A stretch of 44,888 nt of DNA, from positions 1 through 44,888 of the forward strand of contig CAYVFC010000059.1 in the NCBI GenBank assembly GCA_964450715.1, in the 5' to 3' direction. The translations under genes were made by a program, and so were the position numbers. Below, piece after piece: positions 1-8,300 of the stretch (within the stretch, counting starts at the first letter, position 1; the number at the start of each line of letters is the position of its first letter). Below the pieces are notes generated by a model. It was not told the DNA's origin. It searched no databases and was given only the letters and a program-made list of their open reading frames with translations. Source of the stretch: CAYVFC01 sp964450715. Its GTDB lineage: Bacteria; Myxococcota_A; Polyangia; Polyangiales; JAFGIB01.

Positions 1-29
1 GAATGGACGACCCTCGTGATTTCAGACCC

Positions 30-824
30 TTACGCCCTCAGGTCAGGAGGTCTGAGATAAGCGAGGTCTTGCGCGTGGCTGCCGCTCAAGAGAAAGGGAA
101 GCGGTTTGCGATATGCCGCGCGGTAGACATCGAAGCCGCGGGCAAGCCCGGTTGCCACGTCGAGGTAGAAATTCGATACGATACCGACGCTGCGGTAACC
201 GGCCTCGCGCAGCTCCCCGGACACTACCGGGATGTCCCCGCGCAGGCGGGTGCCGACCGCGCCGTTGGTCGCGTTTTTACCCGCCAAGTGCTCCTCTGGA
301 AACAGCCCCGTAAACATGGAGGCCACAGAGGGCAGGGTCCAGGGCGACGAGGCGTGGGCGTCGCCGAAACGCACACCGTCGCGCGCGAGCTCAACCATGT
401 TGGGCGTACGCTTCTCGTTCACGTAGTCGTCGCGCAGCGTATCCACCATGATCAGGTAGACATCGGGTCGTTCCGCGGTGACGCGGGCAATGGGCCAGAG
501 CCAAAGCAACGACCAGATCAGCGGCGTCACGGCCCCGATCAGCGGTAGTGACGGCCCGGAGGGGATTCGGCTCGCCAACCGCCGCCGCAGGCCCGGCAGT
601 AGCATCAACCCGGTCGCAACCGCACCGAAAAACGTGGCCCAGGCGAGCAGCAGATTCATCCCGAACCAGAAGCCGGCCAGTTTCTCTCCCAGCGGCAAAT
701 CGGAGTCCAGGCTGATGGAAACCCACTGCACGAGAGCCAACGGCGCCGATAGCGCCCAAGCCAGCCACAGCGGCGACAGCCCCCTCGAAACCTGCTCGAT
801 TCGGCTCCGGATGCTGGAACCCAT
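30..824 (-). CDS. Membrane-anchored sulfatase-superfamily protein, N-terminal part only (short or interrupted)
   Basis: The 264-residue product has three hydrophobic segments (about residues 17-38, 49-77 and 91-113). These are followed by the start of an alkaline phosphatase/sulfatase-fold domain: a metal-site strand around D121-D128 (DVYLIMVDTLRDD), then SPWTLPSVASMFTG. In arylsulfatases the formylglycine Cys/Ser sits where T163 is here, so this belongs with the Thr-nucleophile branch (LtaS-like phosphotransferases and many myxobacterial sulfatases) rather than classical sulfatases. Family members are usually 450-650 residues. This frame stops at 30-32, after the first third of the domain. 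Reading on past the TAA gives GSEITRVVH, which resembles the family's continuation, so a nonsense mutation or base error is possible. Codons 1-3 lie inside an inverted repeat (817-977). No SD sequence was seen. Confidence 0.6.
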   Translation of the reverse strand: MGSSIRSRIEQVSRGLSPLWLAWALSAPLALVQWVSISLDSDLPLGEKLAGFWFGMNLLLAWATFFGAVATGLMLLPGLRRRLASRIPSGPSLPLIGAVTPLIWSLLWLWPIARVTAERPDVYLIMVDTLRDDYVNEKRTPNMVELARDGVRFGDAHASSPWTLPSVASMFTGLFPEEHLAGKNATNGAVGTRLRGDIPVVSGELREAGYRSVGIVSNFYLDVATGLARGFDVYRAAYRKPLPFLLSGSHAQDLAYLRPPDLRA

Positions 825-977
825 TTCAGGAATCCGGACCGAGTATTTCGGAGCGCGGTGCCGCGAGACGCGGCCTCGGCGAACCGAGGAGATGCAGCGT
901 ATTTTCGAGCGTGAGGCGAGGCCGCAGATCGCGGCGCCCCGCCCGAAAGACGACGGGAGGATTCCTGAAATGGGTTC
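817..977. repeat. Imperfect 161-bp palindrome with perfect 19-bp ends
   Basis: Positions 817-835 (GAACCCATTTCAGGAATCC) are the exact reverse complement of 959-977. A second inner pair, GCGGCCTCG at 870-878 and CGAGGCCGC at 917-925, is nested inside, and the sequence between them also aligns with its own reverse complement with gaps. The left arm covers the first codons of the minus-strand sulfatase frame. The spacer between that gene and the TerB-like gene (825-1056) holds nothing else recognisable. Confidence 0.8.
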
Positions 978-1056
978 TACTCAATATCAACCTGGCAATC
1001 CCGGTCGCAGGGCAATCCCGCGACTATATAAGTCGACAACCTTATTGACACCGCTT

Positions 1057-1536
1057 TTACATCCCCTTCAACACCGACAGCTTGTCCCGGTAGCGAGCCT
1101 GAACCGCGTTGTAGTCGTCCGACGAGAGGCCCAGCCCGCTGGCCGCGCGCCTGAGCAGGTTGGTCTCCGCCGTCGATACCGCGTCGTCCGCCGCGGCCAG
1201 CTCCATCAACGCCTCGAGCATCTGCAGACGCGTTTCCGGATCGGTTAGCTCCCTTAAATCGCGCAGATAGCCCTGGAAGGCCGTCAGGGTCAGCTCGGCT
1301 ATCTTTTCATCCAGCAATTCGGCGACGGCGTCCACCCCTGCCGGGGAGAGGCCCTTGACCCGGCAGAGCACCCGTCGGACCTGATCGCGCTCGCTGCAAG
1401 CATACTCGCGATCGGCGTAAGCAGTACAAGCGAGCAGGCCCACCAGGGCCGTGACGATGCGCACCGTCTCCTCGTCCGCCTCCTCCATGTGGATGCGTAC
1501 CCGTACGCTCAGCTCTGCCCGTTCCCGTTCGTTCAT
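1057..1536 (-). CDS. TerB-like (tellurite-resistance/DjlA N-terminal superfamily) protein
   Basis: This is a 159-residue, all-helical, acidic protein with no signal peptide or membrane segment, so it is cytoplasmic. The C-terminal half (about residues 100-155) reads LMELAAADDAVSTAETNLL, then LGLSSDDYNAVQARYRDKLSVL. That is the TerB pattern: an acidic helix with a D-x-x-(V/L)-x-x-x-E ligand-like turn, then a second helix ending in a hydrophobic stretch. The first half repeats a similar arrangement (LVGLLACTAYADREYACSERDQVRRVL), so the protein may carry two half-domains. TerB-like domains are small helical modules often tied to metal or stress responses, but their biochemical role is not settled. 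It stands alone between the sulfatase frame and a divergent glycosyltransferase. The ATG at 1536 has no convincing SD sequence. Confidence 0.65.
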   Translation of the reverse strand: MNERERAELSVRVRIHMEEADEETVRIVTALVGLLACTAYADREYACSERDQVRRVLCRVKGLSPAGVDAVAELLDEKIAELTLTAFQGYLRDLRELTDPETRLQMLEALMELAAADDAVSTAETNLLRRAASGLGLSSDDYNAVQARYRDKLSVLKGM

Positions 1537-1640
1537 CGGTCTTTTAGGGTCGCCGGGGGAGGACCCGGCCGGCGATAATATCGAAAGCCGCGGGGGAAAG
1601 TAAGTGCTAGACTCGCGCTCGCTCCAGTACGGGGGCAGGG

Positions 1641-3491
1641 ATGCCGCGGCAGGTCTTCACCAGGGCTGGATACGCCTTACTGATCATCGGGCAGTGCGCT
1701 CTGGGCGCGCAGGGGATCGACAGCTTCTGGCAAAAGGGCCACTTCGGCTTCAACGGCGCGGCCTACCACCAGGCCGCGCGCAACAGTCTACGCTTCGGCC
1801 TGCTGCTGCCGGCTCAGTACTTCAGGGGCAATCATCGTCCCGGCAGCCGCGCCCTGTACGCGAGAGCGCCCCTTGCGCTTCACGCCCACACCACCGCCAG
1901 CGTGGCCCTGTTCGGCGACCGCGAGCTGTCGGTGCGGCTGGTGCCGGCGGTGAACGGGGTGCTGGCGCTGGCAGCGCTGCTCTTCGTCCTGTGCCGACAC
2001 TGGGGGCACGGCATGGCACTGCTGGGCGGAACCGTCTACCTGCTGCTGCCCATCAACGCCATCTACGCCAACATGACGAATCACTCGACCGGGTTCATCT
2101 TCTGGGCGTTGATCGCGCTTCACTGCTACCTGAAGTGGCTGCAGTCCGCCGATCGGACCGCGCAGGCATCGGGTGCGAACCGGGAAGCGACCAGCGGCAA
2201 GGGCGGAGGCGGGGCCTGGCTGGCGGCCCTGTACGGCGCATCCTTTCTGGCGCTGCAATGGGACTGGGCCGCCTATTACGTGATGCTGGTCATCGCGCTG
2301 CACTGGCTGGTCGCGAGCTTTGATCCCGCCCATCGCGCCCTGCCGCGCCGCGGGCCCTTCAACCGCGAGCACGCGGCCCTGGCCGCCTTCTGCTTGATGA
2401 CCCTGGCCAGCTTCGGGGTCTTCTTGCTGCTGGTCAAGCTGGAGGCGGGGAGCTTTCGCAGCATCACCACCGGGCTGGCCATGCGCACGGAGCAGGTCAG
2501 CAACGCCTACGGCAAGCTCTGGAGCCGCTCGATCGAACCCATGTTCTCCCTACCCCTGCTCGGGCTGGGAGCTCTCTGGGTAGCGTGGCTCTTCCGGAAG
2601 GCGGCTAGGCGCGAGCTCAAGGGTCGAGACCTGATCCCGGTCGCCTTTCTGGTGGCCGGCACCACCCACACCCTCATCTTCAAGAGAAGCGCGCACATCC
2701 ACTCGTACTGGCCCTGGCCCCTGAACCCCTTCGTGGCCATCGCCGCCGCCGAGGTGGTGCTGGCCACCCCCCGCTTCCTGCATCGACTCGGAAGGCTCTT
2801 GCGGCCCCCTCGCCCGGGGCGTCCCGGCGCAACGTCGAGCCCGGTAGCGGTGCCGGCGGGGCTCACTCTGGCGGTGCTGGCGGCCTTCTTCGCCGTTTTT
2901 CTGGGCCATGCCCTGCCCGGGCTGGAAGAGGGGCGCCGGTGCGCCGGCGTTCTGGGCCAGAAGCGCTGCCCCACCGGCAACGAGCAGGCGTTCTTCGCCA
3001 ACCTGGTACGGGAGATGACCGGCAGAAGGACCGGGGTAGCACTGGCGGGAGGCACGGCCGGACGCATCCAGCTGAACACGACCATGGACCGCGCCACCCG
3101 GCCCATCGACCGGCTGGTGCCGCTGGCTAAACCGGACAAAGAGTTGAGCGACGGCTGGGTGCTGATCGGACGGACGAACCGCAATCGGGACAGGCAGCTC
3201 CGGCGGCTGGCCTCCTGCTACCCCTACTCGCAGTACGGCCGCTACTTCCTCGTCGATTTCCGCCGTAACGGCCAACGGATCCGTATCCACAACCTGCAGA
3301 GCCAGCCGGCCGACTGGCTCTGGCGCTTCTTCGTCAACGCGCACGCCTCGCCGCTCGAGGCCGTTCGGGACCCGGCCGAGGAAAGGAACCTGAGGAGGAA
3401 GCTCACCCGGTGCAAGAAGAGCAAGTGGTGGAACGAGCGCGCCGAGCCGTGGAGGAAAAAGGCGCGCCGGCGGGTGAAAAATAGGAAGTAG
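1641..3491 (+). CDS. GT39/ArnT-like GT-C membrane glycosyltransferase
   Basis: This 616-residue polytopic protein has about ten hydrophobic segments (near 10-26, 101-118, 124-143, 151-166, 192-225, 244-266, 301-317, 331-346, 358-376 and 405-423), then a soluble C-terminal third of about 190 residues. The stretch ALFGDRELSVRLVPAVNGV is characteristic of the GT39/PMT-ArnT superfamily, which moves sugars from polyprenyl-phosphate carriers onto lipid or protein acceptors on the outer face of the inner membrane. The acidic catalytic pair usually found in the first periplasmic loop is not obvious, so the substrate cannot be guessed. The ATG at 1641 has a purine-rich stretch (GGGGGCAGGG) just upstream. 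It is divergent from the TerB-like gene and has no recognisable glycan cluster around it. The C-terminus is very basic (KKARRRVKNRK). Confidence 0.65.
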   Translation: MPRQVFTRAGYALLIIGQCALGAQGIDSFWQKGHFGFNGAAYHQAARNSLRFGLLLPAQYFRGNHRPGSRALYARAPLALHAHTTASVALFGDRELSVRLVPAVNGVLALAALLFVLCRHWGHGMALLGGTVYLLLPINAIYANMTNHSTGFIFWALIALHCYLKWLQSADRTAQASGANREATSGKGGGGAWLAALYGASFLALQWDWAAYYVMLVIALHWLVASFDPAHRALPRRGPFNREHAALAAFCLMTLASFGVFLLLVKLEAGSFRSITTGLAMRTEQVSNAYGKLWSRSIEPMFSLPLLGLGALWVAWLFRKAARRELKGRDLIPVAFLVAGTTHTLIFKRSAHIHSYWPWPLNPFVAIAAAEVVLATPRFLHRLGRLLRPPRPGRPGATSSPVAVPAGLTLAVLAAFFAVFLGHALPGLEEGRRCAGVLGQKRCPTGNEQAFFANLVREMTGRRTGVALAGGTAGRIQLNTTMDRATRPIDRLVPLAKPDKELSDGWVLIGRTNRNRDRQLRRLASCYPYSQYGRYFLVDFRRNGQRIRIHNLQSQPADWLWRFFVNAHASPLEAVRDPAEERNLRRKLTRCKKSKWWNERAEPWRKKARRRVKNRK

Positions 3492-3522
3492 AGCGGGACG
3501 GAGCGGGGCGAAGGTTATGCGC

Positions 3523-3551
3523 TTGACATCCGGCTGTAGCGGTGGAATCTG
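3523..3551 (+). promoter_or_regulatory. Candidate sigma-70 promoter of the aspartate kinase gene
   Basis: A perfect -35 hexamer TTGACA lies at 3523-3528, with a weak -10 at 3545-3550 (GAATCT) or 3546-3551 (AATCTG) after 16-17 bases. The expected start is near 3557, about 28 bases before the ATG. The SD sequence AGAGGAGA precedes the ATG at 3585. Confidence 0.4.
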
Positions 3552-3584
3552 CACCATTCTACTCCAGCCGAAAAGAGGAGAGCC

Positions 3585-4970
3585 ATGAGCAGGAACCGGC
3601 TTCGCGTAGAAAAAATCGGAGGAACCTCGATGACTCGCTTTGCCGAGGTCGTCGACAACATCGTCCTGCGCGACCAGAAAGACATCTACGATCGCATCTA
3701 CGTGGTATCGGCCTACGGCGGGGTCACCAACGAGCTTCTCGAGCACAAGAAGACGGGCAAGCCGGGCATCTACCGCAAGTTCGCCGACCAGGAGGACTAC
3801 CAGGAGGCGATGCAGAAGCTCAAGCAGTACCTGTGCGAGATGAACAAGAGCTTCGAGCAGGCCGGACTCGACCTCGAGCAGGCCTACCGCTTCATCAGCG
3901 ACCGCATCGACGGCACCGTCGACATCCTCAATAACATGGGAGCGGTGCTGGCCTCGGGCTATGTCGGCCGCAAGGAGATCCTGCTGGCCTCGCGCGAGCT
4001 TCTGGCCTCGATCGGAGAAGCGCATAGCGCCTTCAACTCGGCCAACATCCTCAACAACCGCGGCCACCGCGCCTCCTTCGTCGACCTGAGCGGCTGGGAG
4101 GACGCGCGGGAAATGACCATCGACGAGCGGATCCGGGACAGCTTCCAGGACGTGGACCCGTCGCTGAGCATCTGCTTCGCCACCGGGTACACCAAGGGAA
4201 CCGAGGGCATCATGCGCGAGTTCGACCGCGGCTACTCCGAGGTGACCTTCTCCAAGGTAGCGGTGCTGCTCGAGGCGGCCGAGGCTGTCATCCACAAGGA
4301 GTTCCACCTTTGCTCGGGGGACCCCAAGGTGGTGGGCGCCGATCACATCCGTCCGGTCGGCAACACCAACTTCGACGTAGCCGATCAGCTGGCGGACGTG
4401 GGCATGGAGGCCATCCACCCCAAGGCCTCCAAACCGCTGGAGCTGACCGGCATCCCCATCCGGGTCAAAAACGCCTTCGAGCCGGAGCACCCCGGTACGC
4501 TGATCACCACCGACTACATCTGCCCCGAGTCCCGCATCGAGATGATCGCCGGAAACGACAAGGTGACCCACGTCGAGATCCACGACGCGCACATGGTGGG
4601 CTCGGTCGGATTTGATCTACGTATCATGCAGATCCTGGCCGAACACGGCGTCTCCTACATCTGCAAGACCACCAATGCCAACACCATCGGCATCACGATT
4701 TGGGACCGGGACGCCACGACGGAGCTGATCGAGGAGCTGAAAAGGAGCTTCGACAAGGTCAACACCTACCGGGTGGCCGTGGTGTGCGCCATCGGCTCCA
4801 ACATCGCCAAGCCCGGCGTTCTGGCCGAAGCCGCCGGCGCGCTGGCCAGAGCGAAGATCAACATCCTCGCCGTATCCCAGACCGCGCGACAGACCAACAT
4901 GCAGTTCATCGTCACCCGAGAGGCCTTCGATCCCGCTGTCGTTGCCCTGCATCGCTCCTTGTGTGAGTAG
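3585..4970 (+). CDS. ask: Aspartate kinase, of the subtype resembling the ectoine-associated enzyme
   Basis: This enzyme phosphorylates L-aspartate with ATP, the entry step to lysine, threonine, methionine, diaminopimelate and ectoine. It has 461 residues: an amino-acid kinase domain (about 1-300), then two ACT-type regulatory regions (about 315-455, with HVEIHDAHMVGSVGFDLRIM and AVVCAIGSNIAKPGVLAEAAGAL). The N-terminal motif is VEKIGGTSM (residues 8-16) rather than the common KFGGTS. As I recall, this KIGGTSM form is typical of the divergent Ask_Ect clade found in ectoine clusters. No ectA, ectB or ectC is in the window, so the subtype is inferred from the motif alone and it could equally be the cell's general enzyme. 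The strong SD AGAGGAGA is correctly spaced. A palindromic repeat starts at the stop codon. Confidence 0.88.
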   Translation: MSRNRLRVEKIGGTSMTRFAEVVDNIVLRDQKDIYDRIYVVSAYGGVTNELLEHKKTGKPGIYRKFADQEDYQEAMQKLKQYLCEMNKSFEQAGLDLEQAYRFISDRIDGTVDILNNMGAVLASGYVGRKEILLASRELLASIGEAHSAFNSANILNNRGHRASFVDLSGWEDAREMTIDERIRDSFQDVDPSLSICFATGYTKGTEGIMREFDRGYSEVTFSKVAVLLEAAEAVIHKEFHLCSGDPKVVGADHIRPVGNTNFDVADQLADVGMEAIHPKASKPLELTGIPIRVKNAFEPEHPGTLITTDYICPESRIEMIAGNDKVTHVEIHDAHMVGSVGFDLRIMQILAEHGVSYICKTTNANTIGITIWDRDATTELIEELKRSFDKVNTYRVAVVCAIGSNIAKPGVLAEAAGALARAKINILAVSQTARQTNMQFIVTREAFDPAVVALHRSLCE

Positions 4971-5286
4971 TCTCCCCGAAAGGGGCGAAACGGGCCTGGC
5001 CACCGAAACCCCCTCGGACGTCGACTGACGCCGCTCAGCAGAGCGGACGGAAGTCCGCGGAGCCCGCGGTAGCTGCCGGCAAGGGCCGCGAGTCGCGGGC
5101 CTCGAGACCGCATCGAGATACGACGAGGCAGGCACGCCGGGCCCGGTTCGCCCCTTTCGGGCAGACCCACAAACGGCACGCCCTGCCGCGGTCAACTCAG
5201 AGATTTCTCCCTCCGGTCGAGATAACATCCCTGCAGACGCGGGCCCGGTTCGCCTCTTCTGGGGAGACCCACAAACGGCACGCCCT
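4970..5286. repeat. Palindromic repeat with a duplicated right arm, filling the ask-tamB spacer
   Basis: The left arm 4970-4996 (GTCTCCCCGAAAGGGGCG and onward) pairs with the reverse complement of 5139-5166 with about two mismatches. The right arm is then repeated directly: 5141-5184 and 5243-5286 are 44-bp copies with 40 identical positions, each ending in AGACCCACAAACGGCACG plus CCCT. Between the copies, at 5200-5226, sits a degenerate piece of a different dispersed repeat (GAGATTTCTCCCTCCGGTCG). Apart from these, nothing is seen in the ~400-bp spacer 4971-5375 except a TATGAT hexamer at 5358-5363. Confidence 0.75.
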
Positions 5287-5375
5287 TCACCAATAGCCCC
5301 CGAACCCGCCGTAGGAGGGCAGAATCCCCGTAACTAACGCCTACAGCCCCCTCATGCTATGATGTGCGAGAAGGT

Positions 5376-8300
5376 ATGCAGAAGCAGTTCCGAAGGCCGG
5401 CAAAGCCCAGAAAACGGCTGTGGCGCCGCGTCGCGTTACTTGTATGCGCGCTCGCCATGTTGGTGACCGCCGCCGCCTCGCTGAGGACGCGAGCGGTCCG
5501 GGACTACGCCCGCAAACAGGCCATCGAGGCTATCGGCCGGCAGCTCGGGCTGCGCGCCAGCATCGACGACGTGAACATCGAGCCCACCCGGCTCGCGTTG
5601 GTGGCGAGGGGTATCGCGCTGTGGCATCCAAAGCACGGACCACTGGCCAGCGTGAAGCTGCTGCGTATCCGACCGTCGCTGCTCGCGCTGGTACAGGGAG
5701 AGATCGATCTGACTGCCGTGGACATCGAGGACGCCGGGCTCTTCTTCCTGGTGCGCGACGGTCGCGTGCTGAATCTGCCGGTCCTGTCGGGCGAGCCGGT
5801 AGGCGGTAAGAAGCTCGATCTGCCCTTCGAGCGGCTCACCATCAAGCGATCGAGCGTGCAGGTCGACGCCTCGCCCCACGGCCGCGGAGAGATCTACGAC
5901 ATCAACGCCCAGGTGGACGGCTCCCGCGGCAACGTGGCGCGCGTCCGGCTGGCGTCGTCCAGCGGCTTTTTCGATCACGCGCTCGGCCACGAACGGCTGC
6001 AGCGCCTCGAGGTCGACGGCCAAATCACCAGCGACAACCTGCAGCTCGCCCTGTTCCGGCTCTCGGTCCCGGGGCTGGAGCTGGCGGTAGAGCGGGCGGG
6101 GGTCAACTTCCCGATCGGCGAGGGCTATCACGGCGAGATCGACGTAGAGCTGGACATCGCCAAGCTGCAGCGGCTGCCGCACGGCGTGAACCTGCCGCCC
6201 CTGGAAGGGCTGCTGCACCTGCAGGCCTCGGTCATCGAAAACGAGAGCGGTCCGGCCGGCGAGGGCCGGCTGGTGCTGAAGCGGACCCGCATCAAGCGAT
6301 TCGGGTTGGGCGAACGGGTAGAGATCGATTTCGAGGCGGACGGCGAACGGATCCTTTTCGAGGGGTTCACCCGTTTGATCCGCCAAGGCGGCCGGCTCGA
6401 TCTGCGCGGCAAGCTCGGGCTGGGCGAGAGCCTGCCGCTCGACGTACGGGTCGAGGTCGACCGCGTGATCTTCGCCGTCTTGATGGAGCAGCTCTCGGTC
6501 AGCCCGGACGCCATCGTCAACTGGACCCTGGGCGGCGAATTCGAGCTGCACGGCACGCTGAATCCCTTCTCGCTCTCCGGGCCGCTCTCCATGCCCACCC
6601 GCGACTTCCGGGTAACGGTGGACGCCTGGCACCAGGCGCCGGCGCATCGTGTGATCGGTGTATCCTCGGCGGACCTGGAGGGGAGAGTTCGGGTGAACGA
6701 GGCGGGAATCCACCTGGAGCACATGCAGGTGGCGCTACCGCGATCGAGCCTGCAGGCCGATGTCTTGCTGGGCTTCGACGACAAGCTGCGGGTCAAGGGG
6801 GGAAGCGAACTGCTCGAGCTGGCGGACTGCACACCTTTGGTCGATCTATCCCTGGAAGGGGGCGTCGGCTTTACCGTCGACATCGGCGGGACCTTCAGCA
6901 AGCCGGTAGTGGCGGGCCGGATCGACGCCGAGGGATTCGTGCTGGACGGATTTCCGCTGGGCGACCTGGTGTCGGACTTTCGTCTGGAGAAAGAGAGCCA
7001 GGCGGTCCGCTTCCCCGCCGTCGAAGGTCGAAAACGCGACAGCCGCTTTCGCGTGCAAGACCTCTTCCTGGACTTCACCGACGGCCGCTTCGCCGCCTCG
7101 GGCGACTTGCTGGCGCAGCACCTGACGCTGGAGGACTTCTTCCACGTCTTTGGCGCTGACCAGGACGAGCGGTATACGGACTACCGCGGGGCTTTCAGCG
7201 GTCTGGCCCGTATCCACTACACCCTCGGGTTTCCCGGAGACTCGCCTTCGGGCACGTTGCGCGCGGATCTCGATCTGGAGCTGCCCGAGCTGACCGTCGG
7301 CCGCCTGGGCTTTGGCGAGGGCCGTCTGCACGGGAGTTTCAACTGGCTGGATCACAACCAAGGGTACCGCACGGCCGAGCTCAGGCTGGACAGGCTCTCG
7401 CTGAAGAAGGGGAACGGAACGGTCAATATCTCCGGCCGGATGATGCCGGGCGGCGAGCTGGAAATGGTCGCCGTGGCCGACGGCATCGGCCTCAAGCATA
7501 TCGAGCCCTTTGCCGAGACCATGCCCGGCCTGCAGGGAACGCTGGGCATAACCGGCTCGGTCGGCGGAACGGCCGAGATACCGCGCTACGACTTCGACGT
7601 ACTGCTTTCGAGCCTGAGCTGGCGGGGCCGATCGCTGGGCGACGGTCGTTTCTACCTGCGGCTGGCCGACCGGGACGACCCCTGGGTGCGCGAGGCGCTC
7701 GGATGGGAGTCGGACGCGGTCACGGCCGCGCAGCCCTGCGGCCGCGCCCGCCAGGGCCTGGCCAGCGCCGACTGGCCGGCCGATCCGCCGCTCGAAACCA
7801 TCAGCGGCCCGCAGCCGGCGCTACCGCTGCCCATGGCGTATTTGATCTGCGGCCGGGCGCTCGGGGGACAGTTCGAGATCGACATGGCCTTCGGGAAGAC
7901 GGAGCTGTATCCGCTGCGCGGCGCCATCGTTCTCAATGGGCTTCGGCTCGACCCCTTCCTGCCGGAAGCGGCGCAGCCGGGGCAGTTGCAGGGAACGCTC
8001 TCGGGAAGGCTCGACCTGAATAAGGGAGCGCTTCTGCAGCCCGAAACCCTGACCGGAAGGCTCACTGTCGCCGAGCTAGGCATCGGCACGCCGCAGCTGC
8101 AGATGCGCAACCAGGGGCCGGTGCAGGTCGCCTTTGAACGGGGCAGCTTCGAGATCGAGCGGGCGGTGCTGAGCGCCCCTTCCTCCAGCCTGCAGATGAC
8201 CGGGAGCGGCTCGCTCGGGCGCGGCCTGGCTCTCGGTTTCGAGGGCAGGCTGAACCTCGGCCTGCTCTCCGGTTTCACCCGCACCTTCTCTCAAACCCGG

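Noticed and set aside
2550..4592. Long minus-strand open frame (680 codons) antisense to the glycosyltransferase and aspartate kinase genes
   Set aside because: It crosses two well-supported plus-strand genes. The product is His/Val/Asp/Leu-rich without domains, as expected for an antisense shadow in GC-rich DNA.
4970..5286. Possible CRISPR-like array because of the repeated 44-mer
   Set aside because: Only two direct copies plus one inverted arm, no regular spacers and no cas genes; fits a palindromic repeat instead.
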